Virus record (IMG/VR): IMGVR_UViG_3300047550_000409
Span: 1 to 41,029 of that record
Origin: a virus
Strand: one strand, 5' to 3'
DNA length: 41,029 nucleotides
In this document: positions 9,161-17,014 of the stretch, one piece after another
Position numbering within the stretch: position 1 is the first letter of the stretch
How the letters are laid out: each line of letters starts with the position of its first letter
Notes under the pieces: generated by a model
Databases searched by the model: none
What the model was told of the DNA's origin: nothing
What the model saw: only the letters and a program-made list of their open reading frames with translations
Program-made: the position numbers and the translations under genes

Positions 9161-10164
9161 TGGCTGAATTAGCTAAACAGATTTTTGATGCTGAAAACAA
9201 TGTAAGGAAAGCCAAGTTCATGCTTGATAGCGTCAATGCTCAAGCTAAGCGTGCTGGTAAAGCAACTCCTGCCCAGGCTAAAGCACAGGCAGCGTATGAT
9301 AGCGCAGTAAATAGACTTGAAGCCTTACGCAAAGAGCAGACAACCCAGAAGAATAAGAAAGAAAAAGGGCCTCTTGCATCAACCGCAACAGAGTCCACAT
9401 TCAATGATACGCCGTTTGTTGTCAGCAATAAGATTCTCCAAGAGTTCCAGAATGAAAACCCTGGAGCCATCATAGACAAGAACTTCTTCTCTACTGGCCA
9501 AGGTTCTGGACTATTGGTATATACTGGTAAAGCAATGGGCAAAACAACAAGCCCTACTGGCGGAACATATAGCCAGGTCAAGGATGCCACAAGTCTTACC
9601 ATGAACGAGATTAACAGATTCAACTCTGATGCTAAATTAAAGAACAGAGTTACTGCTATGGTCCGCAAGTTTAATCCTAATGCAGATGAGATTGATGCTT
9701 GGAATGCATGGCAACAGGTTGTAGCAGATGCTGCAAAACTGTATGCTGGTGGCAATGGCATCAAGATTACTCCTGAAGATTTGTTAAATAGACAACTTGC
9801 TAAGGCTAATAAGGATGCCCCATATACTGGCCCTGAAACTACGCTAGCCCGCAAAGTATACGACGAAGCAACTATTAAATCCTGGATGGAAGAAGGGTTG
9901 CTCAAGTATCTACAGAAGCCATCACTAGACCCGAAGGATATGGCCGACTTGCAGGCATCTATCCTAGCAATGACAAGCAAGTATAATAAGACCGTTGTTA
10001 CAGATAATCGTATGGGCAAGAGAACCATTACAGAAACACCAGCATTTAGCGAGGCTCAGATTCAAGGTGCTATTAAGAAGTTCGCTCAAGAGAAGGACCC
10101 AGTTGCATATGAACGCACAAAGAGCATGGCGTTCTTTGACTGGGCTATGGGGTTAGGTAAATAA
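9160..10164 (+). CDS. Putative internal virion protein, helical, GTG start
   Basis: A 334-residue protein that begins with GTG inside the previous stop (TAGTG), so it is probably translated by coupling. Residues 1-70 are a strongly charged Ala/Lys/Gln helix, likely coiled coil (KQIFDAENNVRKAKFMLDSV), followed by a Lys-rich linker. The rest is mixed helical with Ala/Lys/Asp-rich segments. No catalytic motif is visible. The spacing and overlap tie it to the 1529-residue protein and the next two genes. A head-interior or ejection role is inferred from context only. Confidence 0.6.
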   Translation: MAELAKQIFDAENNVRKAKFMLDSVNAQAKRAGKATPAQAKAQAAYDSAVNRLEALRKEQTTQKNKKEKGPLASTATESTFNDTPFVVSNKILQEFQNENPGAIIDKNFFSTGQGSGLLVYTGKAMGKTTSPTGGTYSQVKDATSLTMNEINRFNSDAKLKNRVTAMVRKFNPNADEIDAWNAWQQVVADAAKLYAGGNGIKITPEDLLNRQLAKANKDAPYTGPETTLARKVYDEATIKSWMEEGLLKYLQKPSLDPKDMADLQASILAMTSKYNKTVVTDNRMGKRTITETPAFSEAQIQGAIKKFAQEKDPVAYERTKSMAFFDWAMGLGK

Positions 10165-11201
10165 TGGCAACATTACAAGAACTGCAGGCTCAATACGACA
10201 AAGAACTTGCTGCGCTTCAAGCGCTTCCCGCTGGTTCTCTACAAAGAATCAGAGCTAAAGAAGAGTTCGATGCGAAGTATCCTACCGGCCGTCCAATGAC
10301 AGTACCAGCTGGTTCTACTTCAGAAGTGAAAGTTGTTAGCAATGCAAGCGAAACAGCAAAAAAAGAAATACTAGCATACGGTCTTTCTGCTGGACTAGTA
10401 GCCCTATTTCCTGACGATAAATTCTTGCAAGATGCATATAATGCATATTTAAAAGAAGATTATGGTGCAGCTGAAGAACTATGGTATAAGAGCACATTCT
10501 ACACATCATTTACTGGTGAGAAGAAACGCAGAGCTTTGCTTAAAGCAAATCAGAAACCAGTATACGATGCTGAACTAGAAGAATTTAGAACCCTTCAGCG
10601 TGCTAAAATTATTGGAACGTTTGGCCAGAACGCCATCACTGATGAACAGGCATTCCTTAAGCTAACCCAAGAAGCATTTGACAACGCTACTAATGAGTTT
10701 GTATTCCAACAAAAGGCAGCAGATACTTTAGTTAAAGGCAAAGATGCCAAACTTGGTGGCTCCGTTGGAGACTACAGAAACTCACTCAAAGAATTTGCCG
10801 ACTCTTTCGGTATGTCATACTCAGATAAGTTCTATGATGAATGGTCAATCTCAATCATCCAGGGTAAGTCAACGCCAGCAGATGCTCAAGATAAAATCAA
10901 GCAGGACTCAGCTTCTGTATACAAAGCATTCGCCAATGATATCATGAATGGCAAAAGCCTTGAGGCTTTAGCTTCTGCATATAAATCATCTATGGCAACT
11001 ATTCTGGAAGTAGATGCTGATACCATTCAATGGTCAGACGCAACTCTTAAGACAGCCCTGCAGGGCGATACAGTAATGCCATTATGGCAGTTCGAACAAA
11101 GCCTACGCAAAGACCCACGCTGGGCTTACACAGACAATGCTAGAGACTCTATTGACAATAAGACCCGACGCATACTCGGAGATATGGGACTGGTGATGTA
11201 A
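10164..11201 (+). CDS. Putative internal virion protein of the coupled block
   Basis: A 345-residue protein starting at an ATG that overlaps the preceding TAA (TAATG). It opens with a coiled-coil-like helix (LQELQAQYDKELAALQAL). The C-terminal half (about 195-345) carries repeating helical units ending with WAYTDNARDSIDNKTRRIL. Its style, size and C-terminal domain resemble the next gene, so the two may be distant paralogues or partners. I recognise no family. It probably belongs to the ejection or internal core set, by position. Confidence 0.6.
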   Translation: MATLQELQAQYDKELAALQALPAGSLQRIRAKEEFDAKYPTGRPMTVPAGSTSEVKVVSNASETAKKEILAYGLSAGLVALFPDDKFLQDAYNAYLKEDYGAAEELWYKSTFYTSFTGEKKRRALLKANQKPVYDAELEEFRTLQRAKIIGTFGQNAITDEQAFLKLTQEAFDNATNEFVFQQKAADTLVKGKDAKLGGSVGDYRNSLKEFADSFGMSYSDKFYDEWSISIIQGKSTPADAQDKIKQDSASVYKAFANDIMNGKSLEALASAYKSSMATILEVDADTIQWSDATLKTALQGDTVMPLWQFEQSLRKDPRWAYTDNARDSIDNKTRRILGDMGLVM

Positions 11202-12712
11202 TGGCAGACATAACATCTGAACTTATTCAAGATAGGTCTTGGTACGGAGTTAACGATAGTTACGAGCAGGTACTTACTAATCTAACAGATAGACTCAAGG
11301 CTGCTGGCTTACAACCAGGGACACCTGAGTATGATGGTGCCTTTAATAGCATCGTTGGCATGGTAAGTAAGTCAACAATTGATTTAACCGATACGATATA
11401 CTCTGACCCGACAACTCAGAATAATGCTCTGGTTAATTGGATGAAACAGAACTTTACTTATGAGATGGCATCCAAGATGGGCGTAGATGTCAATACAACT
11501 CTTTATTCACCAGACTTCAGTGGATGGACAACACCTTCTGGAGAGTTTGTAAAAGCAAATGACCCTTGGGCTAGAGATAGATATGGCGAAAGAATACTGG
11601 ATGAGAGCGGCAATCCCATCCTTACCCCAGTATATGCATTTACTCAACTATTTGAACAACTATACGGAAGAAAACCTACTGCTGCGGAAATTGATGCAGG
11701 GACCAGAGATGTAATTGCTGCAGAAGGATGGACTGCTGCTGGTCGCACTATGGGGTATTCAGGTTCTCCTGTTTCTAGTGGTAGCACGGTAGCTACAACT
11801 CCCACTGCATACAAATTCAATCCAGTTACAGGACAATACGAATCACTAGCAACAAGCGCATATCTAGAGAAACAAAGACAGAGTGCATTCGAACTTATGT
11901 CTGCTCGCTTCAAAGAATACGGACTCGACTCACTGATTCCATTGATGAAACAAATGGTGTGGGATGATGTAAGCGAAGATACAATGTGGCTCCGCCTGCA
12001 AGAGACTGATACATTCAAGCAGCGTTTCAGTGCTAATGAAGCCCGCCGTAAAGCAGGTTTAAGAGTCCTTAGTGTGCCAGAGTATGTGCAATACGAAGAT
12101 GCGTATCGTCAAGTCATCAGAGCATTTGGGTTAAAGCAGTTTGACAATGATGAATATGTTAGCAGATTCTTAGCTAATGATATCTCAATTACTGAACTTA
12201 CCAATAGAGTAACAATAGCCGCTAAGCGTGTCAAAGATATGCCGAATGTAGTTAATGAGCTCAAGTCATACTATGGCTCAGTAATAGGAGATTCTGATAT
12301 TCTTGGCTACGTACTCGACCCTAAGAATGAACTTCCACGAATTGAACGAATGGTTACTGCAGCTGAGATTGGCGCAGCAGCACAGGAGCAAGGGTTGCAA
12401 GTTGCTGGAGCTAAAACCTCCTCGCTTGAACAGATTGCTGCTGAAGACTTGGCTGCGTACGGTGTTACTCAAGAGCAAGCTCGTCAAGGCTACAGCACCA
12501 TTGCTGAGTTACTCCCTGGCGCAGAAAAGCTTAGCCAGATTTATGGTACAAGACTTGATGCATATGGTCAAGCAGAAGCAGAGCAAGAAGTATTTAAGGG
12601 TGCAGCCTCAGCTCGACGTGCTCGCCAGAAGTTGGCAGCAACTGAAGCAGGAACATTCTCTGGCGGTGCGGGTGTAGCCCGTGGCGCTCTAGCAAGCGAA
12701 AGAAACCTATAG
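11201..12712 (+). CDS. Putative internal virion protein, last of the coupled block
   Basis: A 503-residue protein with a TAATG start overlap. The N-terminal third is mixed, residues about 185-230 form a Ser/Thr/Gly linker, and the rest is helical with a long Ala/Glu/Gln/Arg-rich C terminus that looks coiled coil (near 430-480). The end is Gly/Ala-rich (GTFSGGAGVARGALASERNL). Beyond the stop, the +1 frame stays open and encodes a collagen-like GPTGPAGVT string to 12755 (see findings). No catalytic motif is visible. An internal or ejection protein is the best guess from position. Confidence 0.6.
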   Translation: MADITSELIQDRSWYGVNDSYEQVLTNLTDRLKAAGLQPGTPEYDGAFNSIVGMVSKSTIDLTDTIYSDPTTQNNALVNWMKQNFTYEMASKMGVDVNTTLYSPDFSGWTTPSGEFVKANDPWARDRYGERILDESGNPILTPVYAFTQLFEQLYGRKPTAAEIDAGTRDVIAAEGWTAAGRTMGYSGSPVSSGSTVATTPTAYKFNPVTGQYESLATSAYLEKQRQSAFELMSARFKEYGLDSLIPLMKQMVWDDVSEDTMWLRLQETDTFKQRFSANEARRKAGLRVLSVPEYVQYEDAYRQVIRAFGLKQFDNDEYVSRFLANDISITELTNRVTIAAKRVKDMPNVVNELKSYYGSVIGDSDILGYVLDPKNELPRIERMVTAAEIGAAAQEQGLQVAGAKTSSLEQIAAEDLAAYGVTQEQARQGYSTIAELLPGAEKLSQIYGTRLDAYGQAEAEQEVFKGAASARRARQKLAATEAGTFSGGAGVARGALASERNL

Positions 12713-12828
12713 AATCCCTAGCGGACCCACCGGCCCCGCAGGTGTAACAGACCGGTAGCAAGAGCCAGCCTATCTTCCCCGGGTAGAACTGAGGCTTGCG
12801 ACTAACAACGATAGAAAGGGTGGTTGCT
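12713..12828 (+). promoter_or_regulatory. GC-rich structured leader before the scaffold gene
   Basis: A 116-base gap in a region where genes otherwise overlap. ACCGGCC (12729-12735) can pair, with one mismatch, with GACCGGT (12750-12756). A second element at 12758-12799 closes with GCAAG/CTTGC plus a bulged CC/GG, and holds an inner hairpin CTATCT/GGGTAG (12770-12775 with 12781-12786, two G-U pairs). A ribosome site AGAAAGG at 12813-12819 precedes the scaffold ATG. It could tune translation or processing between the internal proteins and the highly expressed scaffold and capsid genes. No T-run follows, so it is not a plain intrinsic terminator. Confidence 0.5.
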
Positions 12829-13305
12829 ATGAGCAACAACTACTGGGACGAAGAAGACGATGACCTAGACAACGCTGAATTTTCAGGCGATGGCAGTGAC
12901 TTGCTAAAGAAGTTACGTAAAGCCAAGCGTGCTGATGAGAAGCGTATCAAGGAACTTACTGAGCAACTTGAGAATTTATCCAAGGTGCAGCGTGAGAGAA
13001 CCGTCAAAGAAGTCCTGGAAAAGAAGGGCGTAAACGCAAAAGCAGCTCGTCTTATTATGAAGGATTTGGAAGACATTAACGAGGAGACAGTCTCTGGCTG
13101 GCTCGATGATAATGCCGACCTATTCGGAATCAAGATGGATAAGTCTGCAACCAACGAAGTTGACACACAGAACCTAGCGGCTCTACGCCAACAGGATGTA
13201 GTCACACAAAACGCGATTACCCCGGAAAGAGCAGATGAACTTGCTTCTAAGTTGGACAATGCCGAAAGCGTTGATGAACTTCTAAGCTTCTTACGCTCAC
13301 AATAA
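12829..13305 (+). CDS. Capsid scaffolding protein
   Basis: A 158-residue, acidic, helical protein just before the major capsid gene, the standard place for a scaffold. It opens with an acid patch (WDEEDDDLDNAEF), followed by a charged coiled coil (about 24-65, KLRKAKRADEKRIKELTEQL) and a C-terminal helical tail (ADELASKLDNAESVDELLSF). I prefer the ATG at 12829, with AGAAAGG about nine bases upstream, over an in-frame ATG at 12796 that lies in the structured leader. The scaffold guides coat assembly and is later expelled or degraded, possibly by the HslV-like peptidase at 3538-4086 (inference). Confidence 0.8.
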   Translation: MSNNYWDEEDDDLDNAEFSGDGSDLLKKLRKAKRADEKRIKELTEQLENLSKVQRERTVKEVLEKKGVNAKAARLIMKDLEDINEETVSGWLDDNADLFGIKMDKSATNEVDTQNLAALRQQDVVTQNAITPERADELASKLDNAESVDELLSFLRSQ

Positions 13306-13336
13306 TAATCCGTTCATAGTCATAGGAGACTAACAA

Positions 13337-14293
13337 ATGGCCAATTCATACGTCAGCACAGACTCTGCCTCATTAGGCGGAACAGCTGGTGCTGCTGGTC
13401 TAGTACAGAAGGCATATGACCGCCTTCTCGAATTCGCTCTCCGCGCACAACCACTAATTCGTGATGTCGCAGATAAGCGCCCAGCTCGCCAAGCAATCCC
13501 TGGCTCAACAGTCGTTCTACAACGTTATGTTGACCTCTCAGCAGCAACAACACCGCTGACTGAAACAACTGACCCAGATGCAGTGGCAATGTCCACACCG
13601 ACATCTGTTACCATTACTCTTGCTGAGTACGGTAACTCGGTCCTCGTTACTCGTGCGTTGGAGCTCTTCAGCCTTGCTGATGTAGACCCAGCAATCGCTA
13701 ACATCATTGCATTCAACCTTGCCGATTCTATCGACAACGTTGCTATGACAACCCTACGTGGTGGAACCAACGTAATCTACGCAGGTTCAACTGCAACATC
13801 AACAGCTACAATCACAGCTGCTGCTACACTCAGCTCTGCAAACATCCGTAAGGCTGTTGCTAAGCTCCGTGCAGGCAAGGCTATTGCTCGCAAGGGCAGC
13901 CTATTCTGGGCTGGTATTCACCCAGAAGTTTCACACGACCTTCGTGCAGAAACAGGCTCATCTGGCTGGTTGCTCCCTAACCAATACGGTGCTTCACAGG
14001 ACCGCATCTGGAACGGCGAAATCGGAACCTACGAAGGTGCATTCTTTGTTGAATCACCACGTCTATACAACGCAACTGATGGCGCAGCCTCAGCTCGCGT
14101 ATACCGCACAATCCTTGCAGGACAGCAAGCACTCGCTGAAGCAGTTGCTGAAGAACCACATGTCGTCATCGGTCCAGTTGTGGACAAATTGATGCGTCAC
14201 CGCCCAATGGGCTGGTACGGTGTTCTCGGCTTCGCTCGCTACCGCGAAGAGGCTCTATACCGCATTGAGTCGGGCTCTTCAATCGCTTCCTAG
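13337..14293 (+). CDS. Major capsid protein, N4-gp56 family (HK97 fold)
   Basis: A 318-residue coat protein. It shows the pattern I associate with the N4-gp56 family: an N-terminal helix, VVLQRYVDLSAATTPLTE, a middle helix with ITLAEYGNSVLVTRALEL, then FWAGIHPEVSHDLRAE and WNGEIGTYEGAFFVES, and a C-terminal beta region ending in GWYGVLGFARYREEALYRIE. Codons look more C-rich and regular than in neighbours, as expected for a very highly expressed gene. The ATG follows AGGAGACTAAC. It forms the icosahedral shell, assembled on the scaffold encoded just upstream. A stable hairpin follows the gene. Confidence 0.93.
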   Translation: MANSYVSTDSASLGGTAGAAGLVQKAYDRLLEFALRAQPLIRDVADKRPARQAIPGSTVVLQRYVDLSAATTPLTETTDPDAVAMSTPTSVTITLAEYGNSVLVTRALELFSLADVDPAIANIIAFNLADSIDNVAMTTLRGGTNVIYAGSTATSTATITAAATLSSANIRKAVAKLRAGKAIARKGSLFWAGIHPEVSHDLRAETGSSGWLLPNQYGASQDRIWNGEIGTYEGAFFVESPRLYNATDGAASARVYRTILAGQQALAEAVAEEPHVVIGPVVDKLMRHRPMGWYGVLGFARYREEALYRIESGSSIAS

Positions 14294-14305
14294 TTGATTG
14301 ATTCT

Positions 14306-14331
14306 GTAGGGTAGGGGAAACTCTACCCTAT
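14306..14331 (+). terminator. Hairpin after the capsid gene
   Basis: TAGGGTAG (14307-14314) pairs perfectly with CTACCCTA (14323-14330) around an eight-base loop that can add further pairs. No clear T-run follows, so it may be an RNA-stabilising or partially terminating hairpin that lets capsid mRNA accumulate over the downstream genes. Confidence 0.65.
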
Positions 14332-14357
14332 GGGATGAGTTCACTAAGAAAGGATAT

Positions 14358-14627
14358 ATGGCTAACTATACATTTAAGACACCAACGGTGGCCGAAGGTC
14401 CAGCTGGTGGGCACCGCTTATTCTGGTTCTATAAACTTGACAGAGGTGTTACAATAGTCAAGTCAGGTGGAGTCTATTCCACTACACGTTATCCGCTAGA
14501 TAGTGACTTGGCAAGTTACCAAGAAGTTTATCTTGGTGGAAGAAATCATATCGTTAACGACGCTACTAAGGCTGCCCTGATTGCTGGGGGAGTTGGAGTT
14601 ACGGAGGCAAACTTTACAGCGCTATGA
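14358..14627 (+). CDS. Small head protein after capsid, unknown function
   Basis: An 89-residue, beta-rich protein (ANYTFKTPTVAEGPAGGHRL, then LFWFYKLDRGVTIVKSGG). It has a good ribosome site (AGAAAGGATAT) and its stop overlaps the next start (ATGA). Small beta proteins next to the coat gene are often decoration or head-completion proteins, but I see no signature that decides this. Confidence 0.65.
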   Translation: MANYTFKTPTVAEGPAGGHRLFWFYKLDRGVTIVKSGGVYSTTRYPLDSDLASYQEVYLGGRNHIVNDATKAALIAGGVGVTEANFTAL

Positions 14628-14929
14628 AACACTGGGAACACCATCCGGTGTATGTGGATGGTTGCTTTGGTTGCAAAGCATCTACTCTGCAAATGAATGC
14701 CGGGGACGCAAAAAGAGATATTCCTGATAAGAAATGGAACGCTGAGCTTCAAGCATATAGAGATGCTAGAGCTCAGGGAATCCAGCCAGCTGGCACAACT
14801 ATGCGCCATGTTCAGGAAGCACATAAAGCATCTGAGGTACTGGGCAAACCTTATGATGCAGATACCATGCCTAAAGCAAACCAAATAAACAATAAAGTGG
14901 TTGAAGTAATGAAAGAAATAGGAGCATAG
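14624..14929 (+). CDS. Small CxxC protein, unknown function
   Basis: A 101-residue protein that starts within the previous stop (ATGA). The N terminus MKHWEHHPVYVDGCFGCK has a CxxC with nearby His residues, suggesting a metal site. The rest is hydrophilic and helical (KKWNAELQAYRDARAQGIQP). I know similar GCFGCK openings only as uncharacterised proteins of actinobacterial phages, from memory. Its place just after the capsid genes is the only functional hint. Confidence 0.65.
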   Translation: MKHWEHHPVYVDGCFGCKASTLQMNAGDAKRDIPDKKWNAELQAYRDARAQGIQPAGTTMRHVQEAHKASEVLGKPYDADTMPKANQINNKVVEVMKEIGA

Positions 14930-14930
14930 T

Positions 14931-15068
14931 ATGTCAGCAAAAGGCGAAAAGTACAAGTCTAAGAAGGCTATGAAGAAGCACGAAAAGACTGAAGGCAAAA
15001 AAGAAATGATGATGGAATACGGCAAGAAGGCTATGAAGAAGAAGCCTGCAAAGAAGAAGGGCAAGTAA
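14931..15068 (+). CDS. 45-residue lysine-rich protein
   Basis: A short ORF, ATG to TAA, beginning one base after the preceding stop and abutting the next gene. The product is 45 residues, close to half Lys, with repeated KKAMKK motifs and a K-rich end (KKKPAKKKGK). The tight packing and absence of alternative ORFs support that it is translated. Such a polycation could bind DNA or RNA, perhaps in the capsid, but this is a guess from composition. Confidence 0.6.
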   Translation: MSAKGEKYKSKKAMKKHEKTEGKKEMMMEYGKKAMKKKPAKKKGK

Positions 15069-15299
15069 ATGGCAACACGCATTAGTCCAATGTCATATGC
15101 TCGTAACCTTCGCAAAGAGGGTGGAGACTTGGTTAATGCCTGGCGTGAAGCATTCGATGCATCAGCCGGTGTTGGTCCAGGAGCATCCGAAAAGGCAGCC
15201 CGAGCAAACAAGAAACAACGAGCTGAACAGGGACAATTTCTTGGTGCACTACTTCAGGGTCGTAAGTACGACAAGAAGGGTAAGCAGGTAAAGAAATGA
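15069..15299 (+). CDS. Small basic protein, unknown function
   Basis: A 76-residue protein that abuts the preceding stop and overlaps the next start by four bases (ATGA). The first half is helical (ISPMSYARNLRKEGGDLVNA); the second half is Ala/Lys-rich and ends KKGKQVKK. It belongs to the run of tiny basic genes from 14931 to 16041. I recognise no family. Confidence 0.6.
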   Translation: MATRISPMSYARNLRKEGGDLVNAWREAFDASAGVGPGASEKAARANKKQRAEQGQFLGALLQGRKYDKKGKQVKK

Positions 15300-15454
15300 A
15301 AAAGCCTACTAAAGCACAGAAGAAGATTTCCAAAGTAATGAAAGAGTTCAAGAAGGGCGAACTCAACATTGGGAAGTCTAGTAAGAAAGTAAAGTCTAAG
15401 AAGCAGGCAGTTGCTATTGCTCTATCTCAGGCTGGCAAAGCCAAGAAGAAGTAA
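15296..15454 (+). CDS. DUF6496-like small basic protein
   Basis: A 52-residue protein starting in the ATGA overlap and ending in a TAATG overlap with the next gene. It matches, from memory, the DUF6496 pattern: a KISKVMKEFKKGEL segment, a Ser/Lys linker, then KSKKQAVAIALSQAGKAKK. This family occurs in many phages and bacteria without a known function. The near-continuous overlaps on both sides argue for real translation. Confidence 0.65.
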   Translation: MKKPTKAQKKISKVMKEFKKGELNIGKSSKKVKSKKQAVAIALSQAGKAKKK

Positions 15455-15603
15455 TGTCTTCCGGCAAGTATAAGCCCCATCGCAAATTCAATACCGTCCA
15501 GATTAAGGACGGTATGGTGGTTAGGCTAAACAAGAATGGCTCGATAAGAGCAGTACTAGGAAAGTATGGGGAATATGGAAAGCAAAGCGGACCCAAGGCT
15601 TAA
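15454..15603 (+). CDS. 49-residue small protein, unknown function
   Basis: It starts at a TAATG overlap with the previous gene and encodes 49 residues (MSSGKYKPHRKFNTVQIKDG then a beta-like MVVRLNKNGSIRAVLGKYG). Its last 29 bases overlap the next gene in another frame. The strand pattern suggests a small beta hairpin or SH3-like fold, with a basic start. No family is recognised. Confidence 0.5.
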   Translation: MSSGKYKPHRKFNTVQIKDGMVVRLNKNGSIRAVLGKYGEYGKQSGPKA

Positions 15604-15865
15604 GAGGGCTGGTGTATCTGGTTTCAATAAACCTAAGCGTACGCCGAATCACCCAAAGAAGTCACACATAGTTGTGGCTAAGGTTGGCGATAAAGTTAAG
15701 ACTATTCGTTTTGGTGAGCAGGGAGCAAAGACTGCAGGAGCACCAAAAGCAGGAGAGTCTGAACGCATGAAGATGAAACGCAAATCCTTTAAGGCGCGTC
15801 ATCAAAAGAATATAGCTAAAGGAAAAATGAGTGCCGCTTATTGGGCAGATAAGGTGAAATGGTAA
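15575..15865 (+). CDS. Small basic protein (DUF5872-like), ending in SAAYWADKVKW
   Basis: A protein of about 96 residues. The hallmarks are DPRLKRAGVSGFNKPKRTPN, then KTIRFGEQGAKTAG, then RKSFKARHQKNIAKGKMSAA and a YWADKVKW end. This layout recurs in small phage proteins that I recall under DUF5872; the label is from memory. I prefer the ATG at 15575, ten bases after AGGAAAG, over the ATG at 15566, which is too close to that site. The end overlaps the next ATG (TAATG). Function unknown. Confidence 0.65.
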   Translation: MESKADPRLKRAGVSGFNKPKRTPNHPKKSHIVVAKVGDKVKTIRFGEQGAKTAGAPKAGESERMKMKRKSFKARHQKNIAKGKMSAAYWADKVKW

Positions 15866-16041
15866 TGAAAGATAACTTCGGACAGACCGTTAAGGGAATG
15901 GAAAAAGGCAAGGGTGGAATCGGCAAGGCAGTATCTGCTGCAGCCCACGCTCGCAATGCTGCTCGTGCAGCTGCTCGCACTGAGGGTGGAATCAAAGGCA
16001 CCCCAGGCAAAGAAGTATACCCAGTATACAAGACATACTAA
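15865..16041 (+). CDS. 58-residue Ala/Lys/Gly-rich protein
   Basis: I set the start at the ATG overlapping the previous stop (15865), not the upstream in-frame ATG at 15859. The product has a helical Ala/Arg run (AVSAAAHARNAARAAARTEG) and a tail PGKEVYPVYKTY that resembles the EKYVHPVYRN motif of the protein at 1420-1755. It is the last of the tiny basic genes. Function unknown. Confidence 0.6.
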   Translation: MKDNFGQTVKGMEKGKGGIGKAVSAAAHARNAARAAARTEGGIKGTPGKEVYPVYKTY

Positions 16042-16055
16042 AAAGGTAGGGGACG

Positions 16056-16739
16056 ATGTCTAAGCAAGAAGAAACTGTATCACTTGTATGGTGCGACAAC
16101 GGTATGGTAGATGGTAAGTTCGCACAGGGAATTGCCGATGTGCTGCTGAAGTCTGGAGTCAAATTTGAAACCACACTTCGCAGCCACGGCAACCAAATAG
16201 CAAGACAGCGTGAAGAATGTATTAACTACTGGTATGACAACAATAAGTCTGACTGGTTGTTTTGGGTAGACTCTGATATCGTAGTAAGTCCAGAAGTATT
16301 CTTGCGTCTATGGAACAAGAAGGATGCGTTAAGTAAGCCACTGCTCACTGGAGTATATTTTACAACTAATAATCCAGAAGAGCCGCTCATGATACCGACT
16401 CCTACAGTATTTAAGTTTGTAGAAAAAGATGAAGTGTTTGGGTTAGAGAGAATCCATCCACTACCCAAAGATGCATTCATGAAAGTGGATGCTGCTGGAA
16501 TGGGACTGGTGCTAATGCACCGAAGCGTAGTCGAGAAGATACGCAAAGTAGTTCCCGATACTCCTTTATTTCAGGAGATGGGAGCAGGAAAGAAATTTGT
16601 CGGAGAGGACATATTCTTCTTCGCACTATGTAATCAAGCAGAGATTCCTCTATGGTGTGATACTGGAGCCACAGTTCCTCACATGAAGCGTTTCTCTTTT
16701 GATGAGCACTATTACAATGCGATGACTAAAGGGAGATAA
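16056..16739 (+). CDS. GT-A fold glycosyltransferase
   Basis: A 227-residue protein with the GT-A pattern. An N-terminal beta strand and loop for the nucleotide lead to RQREECINYWYDNNKSDWLF and then WVDSDIVV, whose DSD is the metal- and sugar-nucleotide-binding DxD. Further on, DAAGMGLVLMHRS and GEDIFFFALC (acceptor-side acidic motif) complete the family look. It would transfer a sugar from a nucleotide sugar to an acceptor in the cytoplasm. It sits just before the fibre genes, and a GT-B enzyme follows the large fibre at 20444, so virion fibre or capsid proteins are plausible acceptors. The ribosome site is GGTAGGGGACG. Confidence 0.8.
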   Translation: MSKQEETVSLVWCDNGMVDGKFAQGIADVLLKSGVKFETTLRSHGNQIARQREECINYWYDNNKSDWLFWVDSDIVVSPEVFLRLWNKKDALSKPLLTGVYFTTNNPEEPLMIPTPTVFKFVEKDEVFGLERIHPLPKDAFMKVDAAGMGLVLMHRSVVEKIRKVVPDTPLFQEMGAGKKFVGEDIFFFALCNQAEIPLWCDTGATVPHMKRFSFDEHYYNAMTKGR

Positions 16740-16741
16740 CA

Positions 16742-17014
16742 ATGGCCGTAGGTACTGCCGGTAGTACATTATGTGCTGAGCTTAATCGCTTAGCAAATGG
16801 TGGAACATATCCAGCTATGACTGCTTTTCTAGACGAGCAGGGAGCTGCCAATAAATGGGCAGGCACCTCAGGACTTGGAATCATTGCTGCGCTGAACATT
16901 AAGAATAGCGTCACAAATCCTTCCTTATATAAAGACTTAAACGGCGTATGCAATGCACTCGCTGGAACTACTGGTAAATCTGCGGTTGACGCATTAAGGA
17001 GCATCTCTTCATGA
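16742..17014 (+). CDS. Small structural-cluster protein, unknown function
   Basis: A 90-residue Ala/Gly/Asn-rich protein, helical, starting two bases after the glycosyltransferase stop and overlapping the next start (ATGA). It carries KWAGTSGLGIIAALN and LNGVCNALAGTTGKSAVDAL segments. It may be a small fibre-associated or virion protein judging from its neighbours, but I recognise no family. Confidence 0.6.
   Translation: MAVGTAGSTLCAELNRLANGGTYPAMTAFLDEQGAANKWAGTSGLGIIAALNIKNSVTNPSLYKDLNGVCNALAGTTGKSAVDALRSISS

Noticed and set aside
9240-10028. A 262-codon minus-strand ORF
   Set aside because: It lies wholly opposite a well-packed plus-strand gene and has a hydrophobic, compositional look typical of antisense frames.
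14430-14455. Promoter TTGACA...TACAAT inside the gene at 14358
   Set aside because: The spacer is only about seven bases.
14546-15211. A 221-codon minus-strand ORF with hydrophobic runs
   Set aside because: It is opposite four overlapping plus-strand genes; the Phe-rich runs come from lysine codons read backwards.
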